Shown: piece after piece, positions 1-6,962 of the stretch
Layout of the letters: every line of letters begins with the position of its first letter
How positions within the stretch are numbered: the first letter of the stretch is position 1
NCBI GenBank assembly: GCA_011777135.1
Contig: JAABVY010000214.1
Span: forward strand, 21,747-28,976
Direction: 5' to 3'
DNA length: 7,230 nucleotides
Source: Candidatus Zixiibacteriota bacterium
Lineage (GTDB): Bacteria; Zixibacteria; MSB-5A5; JAABVY01
The notes under the pieces: model-generated
What the model saw: the letters and a program-made list of their open reading frames with translations, nothing else
Told to the model about the DNA's origin: nothing
Databases searched by the model: none
Translations under genes and position numbers: made by a program

Positions 1-2364
1 GTATTGCTTGGCTCCGATATATTCGCTTCGGGACGTGACCGGGTCAGATATATGCGCGACTTTGCCGAAAAGCGCAAAGTCAAAGATAATCAGATGTCCA
101 AAGTCTATGCCTTCGAGCCGGCAATTTCAGAGATGGGCGCGAATGCCGATGAGCGCTATCGGGTGAAGATGTCCGATCTGCATATGGTAGCAGGCGCGCT
201 CCTCCTGCAGTTGATTTATATGGATAAACGAATACCCGGGTTGGCCGAGGGAATTACTTCCGATATTATAGTAAAGTTCGACCCTTACGAAATTGAGGAG
301 AAGCTCGGACTTCCCATGGGGACTATCAAGAAGCTTTCGGATGATCTATGGAATAGCCGGGGTAAGTCGATCATTCTCTCGGAATCGGCTGCCAATCAGG
401 GAGAGAATTCTCATTTTCTTCACCAGCTTGTCCATGGGCTTAATTCACTTCTGGATAATGAAGGCAATACCATCGAGACAGAGTCAATCCCCGACAGCCA
501 TATGCTGAGTGGGTATGACGAGCTACGGCAGCTTGTAAATGACATGAATGCGGATCGGGTCTCTGCAATTCTGATTGCCGGTACCAATCCTGTGTACAGC
601 CTTCCAGATGATTCTGGATTTGCAGATGCATTGAAAAAAGTACCCTTGAGAATATCGTTGGATGACAGGATTAATGAGACTGCCGAATTGTGTGAATATG
701 TTCTGCCCGGACTTCATGGAGCAGAAAGCTGGGGTGATTATGAGCCGTACACGGCACTCTATGCTATCCAGCAGCCTACCATAACTCCACTATGGGACAA
801 TCGTCAGCTTGAGGATTCGCTCATCGCTTTCGGATTCGGCCTTGGAAATCAGGATTTTTCAGCCTCTGAAGCGCCGATAAAATTCTATGATTATCTGAAG
901 AATTACTGGGAAAGGAATATTTATAGAAATTCAGAGCTTGCCGGAGACTTCCAGAGCTTCTGGGTCAAAGCTCTTCAGCATGGCTTCTTTGAATCAAAGG
1001 ATTATAAGACAGAAGGATTCAAGGCTGCAGAATTGCAGATAGAGCCGGAAGCAATTCTGGACAGAGTCAACGGTCTTTCGAATGAAACCGAACTCATTTT
1101 GACAGCATCCTCGCTTCATATCGACGGCCGTTCAATGAATAACGCCTGGCTTCTGGAGACACCCGACCCGGTCTCACGGATTGCCTGGGACAATTATCTG
1201 GCTATTGCGCCCTCAAGAGCACATGAAATGGGCTTGAAAGAGGGGGATGTTGTAACCATAAATATAAATGGAAGATCTCTAAAGGTTCCAGTGCATCTTG
1301 CGCCAGGAACTCATAAGGATTCGGCCGCGATCATGGTCGGATGGGGGAGGACATCGGTCGGTGATGTGGGAAATAATGTGGGTGTGAACGCTTTCAAACT
1401 TGCAGCAAGATCCAATTCTGATCTGTATTTTACACTGACCGGTGCAGAATTCTCTAAAACCGGAGATCATATACCGCTCGCATCTGTACAGGGACATAAC
1501 TACATCGAGCATCGTCCCATATTGTTTGAGACAACGTTAGCAGAATACAAGAGAGATCCAGCTGCCGGCCAGCATGAGGGGCATGGCAAACGACAGACTC
1601 TATGGAAACAGGATCATCGGTATCCAGGCCATAAATGGGGCATGATAGTCGATCTGAACTCCTGTATCGGGTGCAATGCCTGTATGACCGCCTGCCAGGT
1701 CGAGAATAATATTCCGGTGGTGGGCAAAAACGAGATGTTGAATGGTCGCGAAATGCACTGGATCCGTGTTGACCGCTATTATACCGGAGACGAGGAAAAT
1801 CCCGAGACAGTGCATCAACCCATGCTCTGTCACCATTGCGACGACGCGCCATGTGAAACTGTCTGTCCGGTGCTTGCGACTGTGCATAATGATGAGGGCC
1901 TCAATTTGCAGGTTTATAACCGCTGCGTGGGCACAAGATACTGCTCCAATAACTGTCCTTATAAAGTCAGGAGATTTAATTATTACGATTATTATGAGAG
2001 CGCTTACAAAGAGAAGCCCCTGCATATGCTATTGAATCCGGATGTAACTGTTCGCACCAAGGGCGTAATGGAGAAATGCACATTCTGCATCCAGAGAATA
2101 AGGGATGCCCGTCATAAGGCAAAATCCAAAGGGCAGCCGATCGGCCCGGATGATGTCAAAACTGCCTGCCAGCAAACCTGTCCAGCGGGAGCAATATCAT
2201 TCGGCGACCTGAATCATAAAGAAAGCATTGTCTCGCAGAAATCTCATGAGCAGAGGGCATTCAAGGCTCTGGTTGAATTGAATATCGGTCCCAATGTTTC
2301 CTATCTGACTCTGGTGAGGAACACTGATGTAAAGAAAGATAAGCATGAAGATGAAGAGCACTGA
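1..2364 (+). CDS. actB: ActB, alternative complex III Fe-S / molybdopterin-oxidoreductase-like subunit (5' partial)
   Basis: Periplasmic electron-transfer subunit of ACIII, carrying electrons from the quinol site in ActC towards the haem subunits. The reading frame is open from base 1, so the N-terminus lies outside the window. The 787 residues present compare with about 1000 or more in fused ActB proteins. Numbering from base 1, residues 1 to about 290 resemble the middle of a molybdopterin-oxidoreductase fold, and about 360-490 its C-terminal barrel domain. From about 544 comes a ferredoxin-like domain with four cysteine groups: C555/558/561/565, C610/613/618/622, C642/648/652 and C693/696/723/727. 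The third group has Thr645 where a fourth Cys would stand, the family pattern for three [4Fe-4S] clusters plus one [3Fe-4S]. Known ActB proteins bind no molybdenum cofactor despite the fold. The 3' end overlaps actC by 20 bases. Related polysulfide or nitrite reductase subunits are the alternative, but the two-domain fusion and neighbours make ActB near certain. Confidence 0.96.
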   Translation, partial: VLLGSDIFASGRDRVRYMRDFAEKRKVKDNQMSKVYAFEPAISEMGANADERYRVKMSDLHMVAGALLLQLIYMDKRIPGLAEGITSDIIVKFDPYEIEEKLGLPMGTIKKLSDDLWNSRGKSIILSESAANQGENSHFLHQLVHGLNSLLDNEGNTIETESIPDSHMLSGYDELRQLVNDMNADRVSAILIAGTNPVYSLPDDSGFADALKKVPLRISLDDRINETAELCEYVLPGLHGAESWGDYEPYTALYAIQQPTITPLWDNRQLEDSLIAFGFGLGNQDFSASEAPIKFYDYLKNYWERNIYRNSELAGDFQSFWVKALQHGFFESKDYKTEGFKAAELQIEPEAILDRVNGLSNETELILTASSLHIDGRSMNNAWLLETPDPVSRIAWDNYLAIAPSRAHEMGLKEGDVVTININGRSLKVPVHLAPGTHKDSAAIMVGWGRTSVGDVGNNVGVNAFKLAARSNSDLYFTLTGAEFSKTGDHIPLASVQGHNYIEHRPILFETTLAEYKRDPAAGQHEGHGKRQTLWKQDHRYPGHKWGMIVDLNSCIGCNACMTACQVENNIPVVGKNEMLNGREMHWIRVDRYYTGDEENPETVHQPMLCHHCDDAPCETVCPVLATVHNDEGLNLQVYNRCVGTRYCSNNCPYKVRRFNYYDYYESAYKEKPLHMLLNPDVTVRTKGVMEKCTFCIQRIRDARHKAKSKGQPIGPDDVKTACQQTCPAGAISFGDLNHKESIVSQKSHEQRAFKALVELNIGPNVSYLTLVRNTDVKKDKHEDEEH

Positions 2365-3742
2365 CATAAAGCCTCTGGAGATAGAGGGCCATAAATACGG
2401 CGGCCCCTGGATTTCCAGTGACATCACCATGAGCGATGTCACAGATGATGTCATGGCTCCGGTGGTCAAAAAGCCGGGGATTATCTGGATACTTCTCTTC
2501 ATGATGGCGCTGGGGGCGGTTGGCCTTCTGGCACTTGTCCTGACCATCCAGATGCTGAAGGGTATCGGTATTCTCGGATTGAATCATCCGGTTGCCTGGG
2601 GCGTATATATTACGAACTTTGTCTTCTGGGTCGGAATCGGTCATGCGGGCACGCTGATTTCCGCGATACTCTTCCTTCTACGGCAAAAGTGGCGTAATTC
2701 GATCAACCGCACTGCCGAGGCGATGACGATTTTTGCTGTCATTTGCGCTGGTCTATTTCCATTGATACATGTCGGCCGTACATGGGTAGCATACTGGCTG
2801 GTACCATACCCGAATGCGCGTGAACTCTGGGTCAACTTCCGATCGCCTCTGGTCTGGGATGTTTTCGCAGTTACGACATATCTGACGATTTCATTTTTAT
2901 TCTGGTATCAGGGCCTGCTCCCGGATTTTGGAACATTGCGGGACAGGGCTAAAAATAAAATTCAGAAATGGTTCTACCGTATCCTGGCTATGGGCTGGAA
3001 AGGTACGGCCAAAGACTGGAATCACTATGAGAGGGCCTATCTGCAATTCGCCTGGCTGGCAACGCCGCTGGTGCTATCGGTACATAGTATCGTATCATTC
3101 GACTTTGCTGTCTCACAGCTGCCAGGATGGCACGCAACTATCTTTCCGCCTTATTTTGTCGCAGGAGCAATCTTTTCCGGCATGGGTATGGTCGTTACGC
3201 TTCTGGTTATATTGCGCAAAAGCATGAACCTTGAAAAATATATTACCATCAGGCACCTGGAAATGATGAACAAGGTCATACTCCTGACCTCGATGTTTGT
3301 CGGATATTCCTACCTGATGGAATTCTTCGTGGCCTGGTATTCCGATGAGCCCTTTGAGCAGTATGTCTTTTTAAACAGGCTGGTCGGGCCATATTCATGG
3401 GCCATCTGGACAATGCTGATATGTAATGTCTTTATCCCATTGGTATTTTTCTTCAAGAAGGCACGAACCTCGATTCCGATCATGTTCGTGGTTTCGATCT
3501 GTGTCAATATCGGTATGTGGTTCGAGCGCTTCAATATTATAGTAACATCCCTGCACAGGGATTTCCTTCCCTCGAACTGGGGAATGTATACACCAACCTG
3601 GGCGGACTGGGCGGTAACACTGGGATCGTTTGGATTGTTCTTCACGCTATTTCTGCTGTTCATAAAATTCTTCCCGGCGGTTTCGATTGCCGAATTGAAG
3701 AATATCTTAACCAGACCATTCAAGAAGGGAGCCAATGCCTAA
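2345..3742 (+). CDS. actC: ActC, NrfD/PsrC-like membrane subunit of alternative complex III
   Basis: Integral membrane, quinol-oxidising subunit of ACIII, 465 residues, a normal length. About ten hydrophobic helices are visible, at roughly 45-67, 85-112, 125-147, 168-190, 232-255, 267-290, 306-330, 348-370, 376-396 and 419-443. Family signatures include WGVYITNFVFWVGIGHAG (85-102), LIHVGRTW (140-147), SPLVWDVFAV (167-176), LSVHSIVSFDFA (244-255) and MWFERFNIIVTSLHRD (391-406). His142 and Asp172 lie in the region that ACIII structures associate with the menaquinol pocket next to the ActB [3Fe-4S] cluster (family knowledge, residue matching by eye). The start at 2345 lies inside the end of actB. 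An ATG two codons later (2351) is an alternative, and neither has a strong Shine-Dalgarno sequence, so translation probably depends on coupling to actB. The stop overlaps the actD start by 8 bases. Confidence 0.96.
   Translation: MKMKSTDIKPLEIEGHKYGGPWISSDITMSDVTDDVMAPVVKKPGIIWILLFMMALGAVGLLALVLTIQMLKGIGILGLNHPVAWGVYITNFVFWVGIGHAGTLISAILFLLRQKWRNSINRTAEAMTIFAVICAGLFPLIHVGRTWVAYWLVPYPNARELWVNFRSPLVWDVFAVTTYLTISFLFWYQGLLPDFGTLRDRAKNKIQKWFYRILAMGWKGTAKDWNHYERAYLQFAWLATPLVLSVHSIVSFDFAVSQLPGWHATIFPPYFVAGAIFSGMGMVVTLLVILRKSMNLEKYITIRHLEMMNKVILLTSMFVGYSYLMEFFVAWYSDEPFEQYVFLNRLVGPYSWAIWTMLICNVFIPLVFFFKKARTSIPIMFVVSICVNIGMWFERFNIIVTSLHRDFLPSNWGMYTPTWADWAVTLGSFGLFFTLFLLFIKFFPAVSIAELKNILTRPFKKGANA
3722..3731 (+). 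promoter_or_regulatory. Ribosome binding site for actD
   Basis: The purine-rich run AAGAAGGGAG lies inside the end of actC. Its AGAAGG core ends 6 bases before the ATG at 3735. This supports that start and fits translational coupling across the 8-base actC/actD overlap. Confidence 0.7.
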
Positions 3743-4253
3743 AAGCAGGTTCATAGCCGGATTCATCGATGATCCCGAGCAATTCCTTGAAGTCGGGAGT
3801 AGGGCCAGGGAGCATGGTTTTAAGGGTCTGGATGGCTTTATGCCGTACCCGGTGCATGGTTTCGAGTCTGCCCTTGGCCTGAAAAAATCGAGGGTGCCGG
3901 CGGCTGCCAAGCTCATGCTTGTAATAGGTGCGGGATTGGGCCTCTTGTTTGCCGGATGGACCTCCGCAATCGACTGGCCTATCAATGTCGGCGGCAAACC
4001 GCTTTTCTCGTGGCAGGCTTTTATTCCCATAGTTTTCGAATGCGGTGTGCTCCTGGCCGGAATTACCACTTTTATATTGTTATTTCATCTGGGAAGGTAT
4101 TATCCCGCCAAGGATCCCAAGATGCTCCGAGAGCGTTTAACGGATAATCAATTTGCACTCCTTATCCCGATCAAGGATAATGGAAATAGAGAAGATATTA
4201 AAGAATTTCTTAGAAAAAATGGTATCGATGATGTCGATGAATTTGAAATATAG
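3735..4253 (+). CDS. actD: ActD, small membrane subunit of alternative complex III (DUF3341-type)
   Basis: Small ACIII subunit of 172 residues, matching the family's usual size. It has a soluble N-terminal part (1 to about 55), two membrane helices (about 58-76 and 97-119) and a soluble C-terminal tail. Recognisable family signatures are FIDDPEQFLEVGSRAREHG (10-28), the DGFMPYPVHGFESALGL stretch (33-49), and DWPINVGGKPLFSWQAFIPI (80-99) in the loop between the helices. In solved ACIII structures ActD sits against ActC in the membrane and has no cofactor; its exact function is not settled. The start is supported by a good ribosome binding site. The last 17 bases are shared with actE when the preferred actE start is used. 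Confidence 0.94.
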   Translation: MPKSRFIAGFIDDPEQFLEVGSRAREHGFKGLDGFMPYPVHGFESALGLKKSRVPAAAKLMLVIGAGLGLLFAGWTSAIDWPINVGGKPLFSWQAFIPIVFECGVLLAGITTFILLFHLGRYYPAKDPKMLRERLTDNQFALLIPIKDNGNREDIKEFLRKNGIDDVDEFEI

Positions 4254-4809
4254 CTTGCTGGTTGTTGGAATTCTGGCTCTGTTGATCTCTTGTGGTGATC
4301 GCGAGACCACTGAACTTCAGTATACCCCTGATATGTATGTTTCCCCGGCTATCAAGCCGCAGGAAAAAGACCCATCAGATTCGGGACAAACGGCAATGAG
4401 ATTGCCTGCGTCCGGGACTGTACCAAGAAATTTCGAACCATATATGCTGGCGGCAACTGATACATTGGCAGCATCGGAGCTGGTCAATCCAATCCCAGCG
4501 ACAGAGGATGTTTTGGCTATGGGGCAGAAATACTATGATATTTTCTGCTATACATGTCATGGCCCGACCGGCGCGGGTGATGGTCCGATAATTCCGAAGA
4601 TGACCAAACCGCCGGTTTTGTATTCGAAGAAGGTTATTGATTGGTCTGATGGACGAATATATCATTTGATAACATATGGTCAGGGCAATATGCCCAGCTA
4701 CAGGAATTATGTCGATCCAACCACGCGCTGGGCCATAATTCATTATATGAGAGTATTGCAGAAATCCCAGAATCCTTCGGGTGAGGAGCTGGCGTCACAG
4801 CAGCAATAG
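4237..4809 (+). CDS. actE: ActE, lipoprotein mono-haem cytochrome c of alternative complex III
   Basis: Periplasmic haem subunit of ACIII that receives electrons from the complex and may pass them to the downstream acceptor. From the chosen ATG the protein has 190 residues. Residues 1-19 form a lipoprotein signal peptide ending LLISC, so Cys19 should be lipidated and anchor the protein to the membrane. The ActE signatures TPDMYVSPAIKPQE (30-43) and MRLPASGTVPRN (54-65) follow. One haem site CYTCH is at 104-108, and Met152 in GNMPSY is the likely sixth ligand. The frame stays open upstream, with ATGs at 4180, 4219, 4228 and 4231 and a TTG at 4153. I chose 4237 because it gives a compact standard lipoprotein signal; no clear Shine-Dalgarno supports any one of them. 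The gene overlaps actD by 17 bases, so coupling is likely. Confidence 0.93.
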   Translation: MNLKYSLLVVGILALLISCGDRETTELQYTPDMYVSPAIKPQEKDPSDSGQTAMRLPASGTVPRNFEPYMLAATDTLAASELVNPIPATEDVLAMGQKYYDIFCYTCHGPTGAGDGPIIPKMTKPPVLYSKKVIDWSDGRIYHLITYGQGNMPSYRNYVDPTTRWAIIHYMRVLQKSQNPSGEELASQQQ

Positions 4810-4813
4810 AAGG
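4808..4813 (+). promoter_or_regulatory. Probable ribosome binding site for actF
   Basis: AGAAGG overlaps the last two bases of the actE stop codon and ends 12 bases before the ATG at 4826. The spacing is longer than ideal, so it supports the start only moderately. Confidence 0.45.
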
Positions 4814-4825
4814 CAATTTTGTATT

Positions 4826-6025
4826 ATGCATGAAGAAGAAACACCAGAGATGAAAAATATCGGCCCTCTCGATAACAACGGGCGATTTGATATTGTGTTG
4901 GCGCTCTTTTTCCTTGTAGGAGTGGTTTCGTTTATTGCCGGATTGTTTGTGGACGCCCAGAGGGCCTGGTACAACTATCTTATTGAATTCTTCTTCTTTC
5001 TCTGTATTGCCCTGGGAGGATTGGTTTTCGCTGCCGTGCAATATGCCGCGAGCGCAGCCTGGTCGGTTACAATCAGGAGAATAGGTGAGGGATTGTTTTC
5101 ATATCTTCCGGGACTTGCGATCACGGTTGCGATCCTGCTTCTGGGAGTGAGGGAGCTTTATTCCTGGGCATATACAATGCCTCATGACTATTTTACGTAT
5201 ACCAAAGAAGTCTATATGACGACACTATGGTTCATTGTGCGCGAGGCTTTCTTCTTTGCCCTCTGGATTTTCTTCGGATTTATGATAGTCAATACATCAT
5301 TGAAGCAGGATAAGACCCAGGATCCAAAGCTTACCTTGCGCAACAAGAAGCTGAGTATATTCTTTCTTATCCTGTTCGGTTACACATTTACGTTTTCATC
5401 CATGGATCTCCTGATGTCGCTGCAGGACCACTTCTATTCCACCATCTTTGGAGTTTATTGCTTCTCGGGATTATTCTTGAGCGGGATGGCGGCGATTGCA
5501 ATCGTGATTATAACCCTGAAAAACAGAGGGTATCTGCATAATGCTGTCGAAAAGAAACATCTGCATGATCTCGGCACGTGGATCATGGCCTTCTCGGTCT
5601 TCATGGTGTATATAGGTTTCTCCCAATATATGCTGATCTGGTACGCCAATCTCCCGCACGAGATTATTTATTTGATTCCGCGTACCAGTAATGGCTGGCA
5701 ATATTTATTTGCACTTTTACCATTATTGAAATGGCTGCTTCCGTTTATAGTATTGATGCCCGAGAAAAACCGTTCCAATCCCAGGGTCATCTTCTGGGTC
5801 TCGATCGGTGTTCTGGTCGGTCAGTGGCTGGATATTTACTGGATGGTCGTGCCCAGCTTCTCTGAATCATTTAGAATGATCAGCTGGATGGAAATCGGTA
5901 TATTTCTCGGATTTTTTGGTCTTTACGGTCTCGTTGTCCGACGTTTTTACAAGCGGCATTCCCTTGTGTCTGTCGGAGACCCAAATCTGGAGACATGTTT
6001 AAAGGGAAGGTACCTGCATGTCTAA
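4826..6025 (+). CDS. actF: ActF, second NrfD-like membrane subunit of alternative complex III
   Basis: Integral membrane subunit of ACIII, related to ActC, with no cofactor of its own; it has been proposed to take part in proton movement. From the chosen start it has 399 residues and about ten hydrophobic helices (roughly 21-42, 52-74, 92-110, 131-155, 176-197, 206-231, 248-271, 291-311, 320-341 and 353-373). Family signatures include AQRAWYNYLIEFFF (44-57), LMSLQDHFYSTIFGVY (196-211), HDLGTWIMAF (247-256) and FSQYMLIWYANLPHE (265-279). Acidic residues in or near helices (Glu54, Glu110, Glu140, Asp194) could be part of a proton path; this is inference. The frame is open back to a GTG at 4781 inside actE, but that extension is basic, lacks family features and overlaps actE, so ATG 4826 is preferred. 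ATG 4850 is another option. The stop overlaps the next gene by 8 bases. Confidence 0.94.
   Translation: MHEEETPEMKNIGPLDNNGRFDIVLALFFLVGVVSFIAGLFVDAQRAWYNYLIEFFFFLCIALGGLVFAAVQYAASAAWSVTIRRIGEGLFSYLPGLAITVAILLLGVRELYSWAYTMPHDYFTYTKEVYMTTLWFIVREAFFFALWIFFGFMIVNTSLKQDKTQDPKLTLRNKKLSIFFLILFGYTFTFSSMDLLMSLQDHFYSTIFGVYCFSGLFLSGMAAIAIVIITLKNRGYLHNAVEKKHLHDLGTWIMAFSVFMVYIGFSQYMLIWYANLPHEIIYLIPRTSNGWQYLFALLPLLKWLLPFIVLMPEKNRSNPRVIFWVSIGVLVGQWLDIYWMVVPSFSESFRMISWMEIGIFLGFFGLYGLVVRRFYKRHSLVSVGDPNLETCLKGRYLHV
6001..6010 (+). promoter_or_regulatory. Ribosome binding site for the di-haem cytochrome c gene
   Basis: AAAGGGAAGG within the end of actF ends 7 bases before the ATG at 6018. It is a strong, well-spaced Shine-Dalgarno that fixes this start and fits reinitiation after actF. 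Confidence 0.7.
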
Positions 6026-6950
6026 GATAAAGGAAAAATTGAATCTGCTTCTATATATTTTCATGCTGGCGGTGGCGATCATTCTCGTCATCAGAGCTTT
6101 CTTTATCGGCTTCGAGATGGGCGAGTTTGAAGGTAAGTACTATCCACCCGAGGAAAAAGGACCGCCGGAGGAAGAAGTTGAACAGGTTAACCTGCGAGCC
6201 CTTCTTGAGCCCACAGAAGAACTTCTGAAAGAAGGCAAGCAGTTATATCAGTTAAATTGCGCCTCCTGTCATGGACAGGATGGACGAGGTAATGGTCCGA
6301 AAGCAGCCGGCCTCAATCCTCCCCCCAGAAATTTTCACATTAAGGAGGAGTTCAATAAGGGTGCCTCAACGCTCCAGATTTATAACACTATAACAAATGG
6401 TGTCCAGGGTACCTCCATGCCGGCCTTCGATTTACTTCCGGCTGATGACCGTATGGCCATGGCCCATTACGTGCAGACTTTCATCCCCGATCCGCCGGAG
6501 AATCCGCCTGAACTGGTGGCTGAATTGCCGCAGGTTGATGAAGGCGAGGCAGCTCAGGCCGATACTGCCGCCGCCGACACAACAATTGCTCGGAAGACAA
6601 TTCCGCTTGACTCGGCCAGACAAGTCTATCTGGCTCAGTCCAGAGTGATGAAAGAGGCTCCCTCGGGAATTAGTTTGAATGAAACATTCGAGAAATATTG
6701 TGCGCCATGCCATGGAAGTTATGGAGAGGGGCGATTGATGGCGGAACAAGTTGTCCCCAGCAGTGTTATTTATCTGGACGCCGGAGTTCTGGCCGGCAAG
6801 GATGGCGGGAAATTACGGAATAGACAGGCATTTGAGAGATTTATCACCAGCGGTACTCCCGGGCTCCCCGGTCACAATTTCGGATTTTTGACAGAAAATG
6901 AGCTGAACGATCTATATAACTATATTCAGAGATTATTGAATACAAGGTAA
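6018..6950 (+). CDS. Membrane-anchored di-haem cytochrome c
   Basis: Probable electron carrier between ACIII and the terminal oxidase, 310 residues. It has a short basic N-terminus, then one hydrophobic helix (about 9-30) with no clear cleavage site, so it is probably an uncleaved anchor with the rest in the periplasm. An acidic, proline-rich stretch follows (about 40-58). The first cytochrome c domain has CASCH at 81-85 and the sixth-ligand candidate Met134 in GTSMPAF. A low-complexity Pro/Ala/Asp/Glu-rich linker (about 157-195) leads to a second domain with CAPCH at 228-232. There the usual methionine position reads PGLPGH: Leu283 stands where Met is expected and His286 follows, so the second haem's sixth ligand is uncertain. 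The gene overlaps actF by 8 bases and lies 12 bases before coxB, which supports a joint respiratory role. I know no established gene symbol. A mono-haem domain duplication is a plausible origin (inference). Confidence 0.9.
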   Translation: MSKIKEKLNLLLYIFMLAVAIILVIRAFFIGFEMGEFEGKYYPPEEKGPPEEEVEQVNLRALLEPTEELLKEGKQLYQLNCASCHGQDGRGNGPKAAGLNPPPRNFHIKEEFNKGASTLQIYNTITNGVQGTSMPAFDLLPADDRMAMAHYVQTFIPDPPENPPELVAELPQVDEGEAAQADTAAADTTIARKTIPLDSARQVYLAQSRVMKEAPSGISLNETFEKYCAPCHGSYGEGRLMAEQVVPSSVIYLDAGVLAGKDGGKLRNRQAFERFITSGTPGLPGHNFGFLTENELNDLYNYIQRLLNTR

Positions 6951-6953
6951 AGG
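6949..6953 (+). promoter_or_regulatory. Probable ribosome binding site for coxB
   Basis: AAAGG, overlapping the stop codon of the di-haem cytochrome gene, ends 9 bases before the ATG at 6963. It is a modest Shine-Dalgarno at acceptable spacing in an AT-rich 12-base gap, and it supports that start. Confidence 0.5.
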
Positions 6954-6962
6954 TTTAAATAA

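Noticed and set aside
1..1500. ActB as a catalytic molybdopterin enzyme such as a formate, nitrate or polysulfide reductase.
   Set aside because: The fusion of a molybdopterin-like domain to a C-terminal ferredoxin domain, followed by actC-actF, matches ACIII ActB, in which the molybdopterin fold is known to be empty.
1454..2025. Long minus-strand open frames (132 and 141 codons) opposite the ActB Fe-S domain.
   Set aside because: The plus-strand protein here carries the conserved cysteine groups. The antisense translations show no recognisable domain and have no neighbouring minus-strand genes.
2327..2332. ATG-TAA start-stop pair in the actC frame, preceded by a GGTGAGG sequence, just upstream of actC.
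   Set aside because: It lies inside the actB coding region and is short enough to arise by chance; there is no evidence for a regulatory minimal ORF.
3310..3735. Minus-strand open frame of 141 codons opposite the end of actC.
   Set aside because: It is a shadow of a conserved membrane protein gene, with no domain seen in its translation and no operon context on that strand.
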